From DATBGO01 sp036558005 (GTDB lineage: Bacteria; Actinomycetota; Actinomycetes; Streptosporangiales; Streptosporangiaceae), in assembly GCA_036558005.1 (NCBI GenBank), contig DATBGO010000335.1:1-64000 (forward strand): 64,000 bases of DNA, given 5' to 3'. Below, in pieces: positions 59,782-64,000 of this stretch. Numbering within the stretch: position 1 is the stretch's first letter; each line of letters opens with the position of its first letter. The translations under genes were made by a program, and so were the position numbers. The notes beneath the pieces were generated by a model, which saw only the letters and a list, made by a program, of their open reading frames with translations, had not been told where the DNA came from and made no database searches.

Positions 59782-61061
59782 CCGGGGACGCGCTGGCGCC
59801 CGGAGCCGGGCCGCCGGCGAGCGGGGACGCGGTCGCGCCCGCCGCGGTGCGGCGCGCCCGGCAGGGCATCACCGTGGTGTTCTTCGTCGTCGGGCTGCAG
59901 ATCTCCGCGTGGTTCACCCAGATCCCGCAGATCAAGTCCGGCCTGCGGCTGAGCGACGGGGCACTCGGCCTGGCCCTGCTCTGCCCGGCCGCCGGGGCCC
60001 TGCTGACCATGCAGGTCTCCGGGCGGCTGGCCCGGCGCCGGGGCAGCGCGCCGGTGGTGCGGCTGTCCGGCGCGGTGATGGCCGCCACCCTCCCGCTGAT
60101 CGGGCTGGCCCGCAGCCCCGGCGCGCTGGCGGCCGCGCTGTTCATCGTGGGCCTGGCCGACGGCCTGCTGGACGTGTCGATGAACGCGCACGCGATCGCG
60201 GTCGAGAGCGCGGCCGGCCGGCCCATCCTGCAGAGCATGCACGCCTCGTTCAGCCTGGGCACGATCCTCGGCGCGGCGGCGGGCTGGGCCGCGATCGCCG
60301 CCGGGGCGAGCCCGCTGACCTTCCTGAGCATCGTCGCCGTCGCCTCGCTGGCGTCCTCGCTGACCGGGACCGCACGGTTGCTGCCAGCGCGCGCGGACCA
60401 GGCGCCGGCCGCGGAATCGCCGGGCGGCGGGCAGCGGGCGAAGCCTGGCTGGAGCCTGTTCGTGGTGGTGCTGGGCCTGCTGGGAGCCGGCTGCCTGTTC
60501 GCCGGCGGCGCCGCCGAGAACTGGACCGCGGTGTTCCTGCGCTCGCTGCGCCACCTGACGCCGGCCACCGCGACCGCCGGCTACCTGGGCTTCACCGTCG
60601 CGACGCTGGCTGGCCGGCTGGCCGGGGACCGGCTGCACCGCCGGCTCGGCCCGGTCACCCTGGTGCGGGCCGCCTCGGTGGTCGCCGGGCTCGGCCTGGC
60701 CGCGGCGCTCTTCCTGCCCGGCGAGGCCGTCGCGATCAGCGGTTTCGCCGTGTACGGCCTGGGACTATCGGTCCTCGTCCCGGTTATCTACGGCGCGGTG
60801 GGACACGGTAGCGCCGGCCAGTTCGGTGCCGCGGAGGTCGCGGTCAGCGTCACCCGGTTCACCACGATCAGCTACACCGGGTTCCTGGCCGGGCCGGCCG
60901 TGATCGGCTGGCTCGCGCAGTCACTCGGCCTGGCGCTGGCGCTCGGGTCGGCGCTGCTGGTGCTGGTGGCCACGTTCGCGCTGGCCGGATTCACCCGGAC
61001 GGCGCTGCCCGGCGGCAGCGGCCCGGCGCGGGAGGGGGAGCCGGCGCATGCGGCGTTATGA
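59778..61061 (+). CDS. MFS transporter
   Basis: The 427-residue product has about twelve membrane helices with the central loop at about residues 200-215, and family motifs FVVGLQISAWFTQIPQIKSG, GRLARRRGS and GLADGLLDVSMNAHAIAVE. The last two resemble the FucP/YbjJ-type branch of MFS carriers. In a biosynthetic cluster it is the likely exporter or resistance factor, though import of a sugar-like precursor is possible. It overlaps both neighbouring genes. Confidence 0.9.
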   Translation: MTGDALAPGAGPPASGDAVAPAAVRRARQGITVVFFVVGLQISAWFTQIPQIKSGLRLSDGALGLALLCPAAGALLTMQVSGRLARRRGSAPVVRLSGAVMAATLPLIGLARSPGALAAALFIVGLADGLLDVSMNAHAIAVESAAGRPILQSMHASFSLGTILGAAAGWAAIAAGASPLTFLSIVAVASLASSLTGTARLLPARADQAPAAESPGGGQRAKPGWSLFVVVLGLLGAGCLFAGGAAENWTAVFLRSLRHLTPATATAGYLGFTVATLAGRLAGDRLHRRLGPVTLVRAASVVAGLGLAAALFLPGEAVAISGFAVYGLGLSVLVPVIYGAVGHGSAGQFGAAEVAVSVTRFTTISYTGFLAGPAVIGWLAQSLGLALALGSALLVLVATFALAGFTRTALPGGSGPAREGEPAHAAL

Positions 61062-62052
61062 CCTCGCGGCCAGGCAGCAGCTGGCGCTGCGGGAGAACGC
61101 TCCGGTGCCGGTTCCCGGTCCCGGGGAAGTGCTGGTCAGGGTCGGTGCCTGCACCGTGTGCAACCGCAGCGACCTGGTGTACTACCACTTCCTGGGGCTG
61201 CGGGAGCACTGCGCGCAAGGCTGCTTCGGGCACGAGATCTCCGGCACCGTCGAACGGGCCGGGGAGCAGGTCACCGGGCTGGCACCCGGCGATCGTGTCT
61301 TCGTCCGCACCCCGCTGACCTCCGGGTACGCCGACTACGCGCTGGCCCGCCGGGTGGCTGTCGGCGCGCTGCCCGACGGCATCCCGTTCGAGCACGGCGC
61401 CATCTTGCAGCTGCTGCCGCTGGCCGTGCACGCGACCAGGGGAGTGCGGCTCGGCGACCGGGTCGCGATCCTCGGCCAGGGCCCGGTCGGCCTGATGGCG
61501 CTGCAGGTGACCCGCAGGCGCGGGGCCAGCGAGGTGGCGGTGGCTGATCTCGACCCGTGGCGGCTCGCCCGGTCCCGGCAGCTCGGCGCCGGCCTGGCCG
61601 TCCGGGTCGAGGCCGCGGGCCAGGACCCCGCGCCGGGCGGCTACGACGCGCTCGGCGGCGAGTTCGACGTGGCCATCGACGCGGTCGGCACCCCGGCCAC
61701 CGTCAACGCGTGCGTCAGCCTGATCCGGCCGGGCGGCCTGATCGTCATGCTCGGTACCCACCACGTGGACACCCGGGTCAGCTTCGACCTGGTCAGCTGG
61801 GAGAAGAAGGGACTGCGGGCGCACAGCTCGGCGGAGCCGACCGACCCGGCCAGGGCGCAGGCGATGACGGTGGCCGAGCGGCTCGCGGCGACCATCGACC
61901 TGGCCGCCCTCTACACCGGCAGCTACCCGCTGACCCGGCTCCCCGAGGCCATCGGCCGGCTGTCCGACAGCGGTGTCCTGCACCCGGCCGGCAGCCCGGC
62001 CGCCGCCGGCGGCCCGCCGCCGCGCACGCTCAAGCTCGCCATCGTGCCGTGA
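61048..62052 (+). CDS. Zinc-type medium-chain dehydrogenase
   Basis: A 334-residue MDR enzyme with the catalytic zinc region GACTVCNRSD (Cys38) and FGHEISG (His62, Glu63), and the Rossmann motif AILGQGPVGLMAL. The structural-zinc cysteine loop is missing, as in the sorbitol/threonine-dehydrogenase-like and alginate-type subclasses lacking it. It would oxidise an alcohol of the sugar or aminated intermediate. ATG 61048 lies 14 bp inside the transporter gene. Confidence 0.92.
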   Translation: MRRYDLAARQQLALRENAPVPVPGPGEVLVRVGACTVCNRSDLVYYHFLGLREHCAQGCFGHEISGTVERAGEQVTGLAPGDRVFVRTPLTSGYADYALARRVAVGALPDGIPFEHGAILQLLPLAVHATRGVRLGDRVAILGQGPVGLMALQVTRRRGASEVAVADLDPWRLARSRQLGAGLAVRVEAAGQDPAPGGYDALGGEFDVAIDAVGTPATVNACVSLIRPGGLIVMLGTHHVDTRVSFDLVSWEKKGLRAHSSAEPTDPARAQAMTVAERLAATIDLAALYTGSYPLTRLPEAIGRLSDSGVLHPAGSPAAAGGPPPRTLKLAIVP

Positions 62053-63095
62053 CCAGCCGGCCGGGCTACCCGGCGCTGCGCTGGGGCATCGCCGGGTACG
62101 GCGACGTGGTGCGGCGCCGGGCGCTGCCCGCGCTGGCCGCGCTGGGCCAGCCGGTGGCCGGCATCTGGGGCCGTGACCGGGCCAGGGCCGCGGCGCTGGC
62201 GGCCGGGCACCGGGCCGGGTTCGGCACCGAGGACTTCGACGTCCTGCTGGCCGCGGCCGACGCGGTCTACATCGCGACGCCGGTCAGCGCGCACGTCCCG
62301 CTGTGCGCCAGGGCGCTGCGGGCCGGGCGGCACGTGCTGGTGGAGAAACCGCTGGCCGGCGGGCTGCCTTACGACCTGGCGCGGCTTCAGGAGCTGGCCG
62401 CCGCCGCCGGGACCGTCGCGGCCGTCGCCTACTACCGCCGCCACAGCCCGGCGGCGCGGTTCCTGCGCGGACTGCTCGCCGCCGGGCACTGCCAGCGGGT
62501 GCGGCTGCGGTTCCGGTCGGCGTTCTCGCCCGCGCCCGGTGACCCGATGAGCTGGCGCACCGACATCAGCGTCGCGGGCGGCGGGGTGCTCGCCGACGCC
62601 GGCAGTCACCGGATCGACCTGCTGTGCCTGCTGCTCGGCCCGCCTGGCCAGGTGGCCGGCGAGCTGACCGGGCTGTTCCCCGGCGGGGCGGAACGGCGGG
62701 CCCGCGTTGAGCTGCGCTGGCCCGGCGGCTGCCAGGCGCGGGCGCTGTTCGAATGGTCACCGCGCCCGGCCAGGGACGAGCTGACCATCACCGGGCCAGG
62801 CCTCCGGGTCGACTGCCCGGCGCTGGACTCCGGGCGGCTGCTGGTCACCACGGCGGCCGGCCGGGCCAGCCATCACCTGCCGCCCGCGGCCAACCCGGTC
62901 ACGCCCGCGTTCGCGGACCTGATCGAGTGCGCGGCGACCGGCCGCGCGCCCGGATGCACGCTGGCCGACGCGGCGGTCACCGACACGATCATCGCCGCGG
63001 CGATGAGCTCCGCCGCGGGTGTCACGCCCGGAAGAAGCCGAGCTTCACCCCGATGGATCCAGCGATACGAGACAGGTCGCCCGGGTCACTGGTGA
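62049..63095 (+). CDS. Gfo/Idh/MocA-family oxidoreductase
   Basis: The 348-residue product (GTG 62049, overlapping the previous stop as GTGA) has a Rossmann start LRWGIAGYGDVVRRR, the ATPVSAHVP region and the family EKP motif in HVLVEKPLAGG. Substrate-side GGGVLADAGSHRIDLL also fits. Such enzymes oxidise sugar or cyclitol hydroxyls, often just before a DegT aminotransferase. The last 25 residues (PGRSRASPRWIQRYETG) look like antisense reading of the following vapC-like gene, so the native C terminus may have been cut and replaced. Confidence 0.9.
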   Translation: MTSRPGYPALRWGIAGYGDVVRRRALPALAALGQPVAGIWGRDRARAAALAAGHRAGFGTEDFDVLLAAADAVYIATPVSAHVPLCARALRAGRHVLVEKPLAGGLPYDLARLQELAAAAGTVAAVAYYRRHSPAARFLRGLLAAGHCQRVRLRFRSAFSPAPGDPMSWRTDISVAGGGVLADAGSHRIDLLCLLLGPPGQVAGELTGLFPGGAERRARVELRWPGGCQARALFEWSPRPARDELTITGPGLRVDCPALDSGRLLVTTAAGRASHHLPPAANPVTPAFADLIECAATGRAPGCTLADAAVTDTIIAAAMSSAAGVTPGRSRASPRWIQRYETGRPGHW

Positions 63096-63402
63096 CAACC
63101 GGAGCCTGGTAGCGGACGGCGGTAGCGACGACAATCGCGTCCACTACGTCGGCAGTGCCCGAGGCGGCGCAGGCCACGCCGGCGGCGCGGCCGGTGGCCT
63201 GGTCGTCGGGAAGGATGTCGCAGCCCTTCAGCACCCGGGAGATCTGGTGCTGCGGACCGCCGCGCCAGGCCTGGGCCAGCACGACAACGGGGACAACCGG
63301 ACGGATGCGCGCGCTGGTCAGCTCGTCATGCAAGGCGAGGAAGTCTGGATTCCGCCTTTCGGCGGCCAGCAGCGCGCCAGTGTCGTAGACGATGCCGGGC
63401 AT
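63022..63402 (-). CDS. Toxin, PIN-domain VapC-like
   Basis: The 126-residue product has PIN acidic positions: IVYDTGALLAAERR, VPVVVLAQAWRGG (a divergent Glu position: Gln), TADVVDAIVVATAV and PVVTSDPGDL. It is probably the toxin of the module, though the substitution of one acidic residue makes activity uncertain. It overlaps the 3' end of the Gfo/Idh gene by 74 bp in antisense. Confidence 0.85.
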   Translation of the reverse strand: MPGIVYDTGALLAAERRNPDFLALHDELTSARIRPVVPVVVLAQAWRGGPQHQISRVLKGCDILPDDQATGRAAGVACAASGTADVVDAIVVATAVRYQAPVVTSDPGDLSRIAGSIGVKLGFFRA

Positions 63403-63689
63403 CAGCCCGCCGCGCGCTCGGGCTGGTCGTCAAGCAGCCCCGACTCGGCCAGGAACTGGCGGGCGCGCTGGCGGGATTTGTCCGGCAGCGGGCCGTGCTC
63501 GGCCTCGTATTCGGCGATCATCTCGCGGGACGCAGCCTGGCCGGCCGCGTGCCGGGCCGCGGCGCGAGCCTTCTCGGCCGCCGCCTCGGCCAGCCAGGCG
63601 GACACCGGCTTGCCCGCGTCAGCGGCCGCTGCCTTAATGATCTCCGCAACCTCGGGCGGAACCGAGATGGAAAGCTTGCGCACTGTCAT
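63402..63689 (-). CDS. Antitoxin, VapB/CopG-type
   Basis: A 95-residue product (from ATG 63689) with a CopG-like ribbon-helix-helix start (TVRKLSISVPPEVAEIIKAA) and a charged tail. The start of the toxin gene overlaps its stop by one base. The inverted repeat 16-41 bp upstream fits autoregulation. Confidence 0.85.
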   Translation of the reverse strand: MTVRKLSISVPPEVAEIIKAAAADAGKPVSAWLAEAAAEKARAAARHAAGQAASREMIAEYEAEHGPLPDKSRQRARQFLAESGLLDDQPERAAG

Positions 63690-63704
63690 GGAACCAGGAT
63701 AGCT

Positions 63705-63730
63705 CACGGTAGGAACACCTTCCTACCGTG
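63705..63730. promoter_or_regulatory. Operator palindrome of the second vapBC-like module
   Basis: CACGGTAGGAA (63705-63715) and TTCCTACCGTG (63720-63730) are perfect 11-bp arms with a 4-nt spacer just upstream of the antitoxin start. Confidence 0.75.
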
Positions 63731-63791
63731 CGTGCCGTCAACCCTAATGCCTGCCTCAAGCCTGGTCCCGGAGGTCGGCCGGTGGCGGGGA

Positions 63792-64000
63792 CTAGCCGGG
63801 CTGGGTGAGGGTGGCGAGCCGCTGGCGCAGGTCGCCGGCTCGGCGGGCGTCGACGGGCTCGAGCAGGGTCAGTGCCCGGGTCCAGGCCGCGCGGGCCCGC
63901 GCCTGCTGCCCGGCCGACAGCTCGGTCTCGCCGAGGCCGGCCAGCGCGGTGGCGAGCATGACCGGCATCTGGCCGGAGGACAGCAGCCCGACGGCGCGGT
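63792..64000 (-). CDS. C-terminal end of a TPR-type protein (partial)
   Basis: The window cuts a minus-strand gene; the visible 69 codons read MPVMLATALAGLGETELSAG, then ARARAAWTRALTLLEPVD and end LRQRLATLTQPG. This is one TPR unit plus terminal helix, as at the end of AfsR/LAL- or NB-ARC-type regulators. It is read towards the VapBC module. Confidence 0.6.
   Translation of the reverse strand, partial: RAVGLLSSGQMPVMLATALAGLGETELSAGQQARARAAWTRALTLLEPVDARRAGDLRQRLATLTQPG

Noticed and set aside
50075..63095. Bacterial luciferase (lux) operon
   Set aside because: LuxC- and LuxE-like genes occur, but there is no LuxA/LuxB flavin monooxygenase, and the remaining genes point to a sugar/amine pathway.

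Overview
The window is very GC-rich with strong third-position GC bias, overlapping ATGA/GTGA gene junctions and frequent GTG or TTG starts. Together with Lsr2, a SARP regulator, a large LuxR-family ATPase, PucR and many secreted lipoproteins, this points to a filamentous actinomycete (Actinomycetota, perhaps near Streptosporangiales or Treboniaceae; the genus cannot be fixed from sequence alone). No rRNA, tRNA, CRISPR array or transposase gene was seen.

Layout. 0.1-7.5 kb: a putative lipoprotein, an L,D-transpeptidase, a secreted seven-repeat protein coupled to a methyltransferase (with the relic of a second repeat-protein gene just upstream), a SnoaL-like protein and a LAL-type regulator. 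7.6-18.0 kb: a System I cytochrome c maturation operon read leftwards (ccmA, ccmB, a di-heme cytochrome c, ccmC, ccmD, ccmE, ccmF, ccmG, ccmH, ccmI, hemA). A promoter and a palindromic operator lie in front of ccmA, and a cysteine-containing HTH regulator converges on hemA. System I is unusual in actinomycetes. 18.0-38.1 kb: a divergent catabolic island. The left arm runs from an amidohydrolase through hydantoinase/oxoprolinase A and B, a five-gene dipeptide-type ABC importer, an amidase and a PucR regulator. The right arm holds a PLP decarboxylase, a cyclase-type hydrolase, a three-subunit flavin/iron-sulfur dehydrogenase and a DapA-family lyase. Together these look like uptake and breakdown of a cyclic amide or proline/opine-like nitrogen compound.

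38.1-49.9 kb is an accessory stretch: a membrane-anchored NB-ARC/TPR protein, an AraC regulator with a LysE exporter, an M50-like protease, several toxin-antitoxin loci (YefM/YoeB, VapBC, an orphan frameshifted HigA, RelE with a Phd-type antitoxin), a sigma factor with a VOC protein, a cold-shock protein, Lsr2, and gene relics. A 768-bp non-coding stretch upstream of cspA contains overlapping inverted repeats.

50.0-63.1 kb is the most interesting part: a tight, collinear cluster of a SARP regulator without the usual TPR half, a radical SAM enzyme, an alpha/beta-hydrolase fused to a DegT/DnrJ aminotransferase, a LuxC-like acyl reductase, a LuxE-like acyl-activating enzyme, a phytanoyl-CoA-type dioxygenase, a glycosyltransferase with an unknown N-terminal domain, an MFS exporter, a zinc-type dehydrogenase and a Gfo/Idh/MocA oxidoreductase. 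It contains no PKS, NRPS or terpene core. It reads as a natural-product pathway in which an acid is activated, reduced to an aldehyde, aminated, oxidised and glycosylated, then exported. A palindromic element is inserted in frame inside the luxC-like gene. A VapBC-like module abuts and overlaps the 3' end of the cluster, and the window ends in the 3' part of a TPR-type gene.
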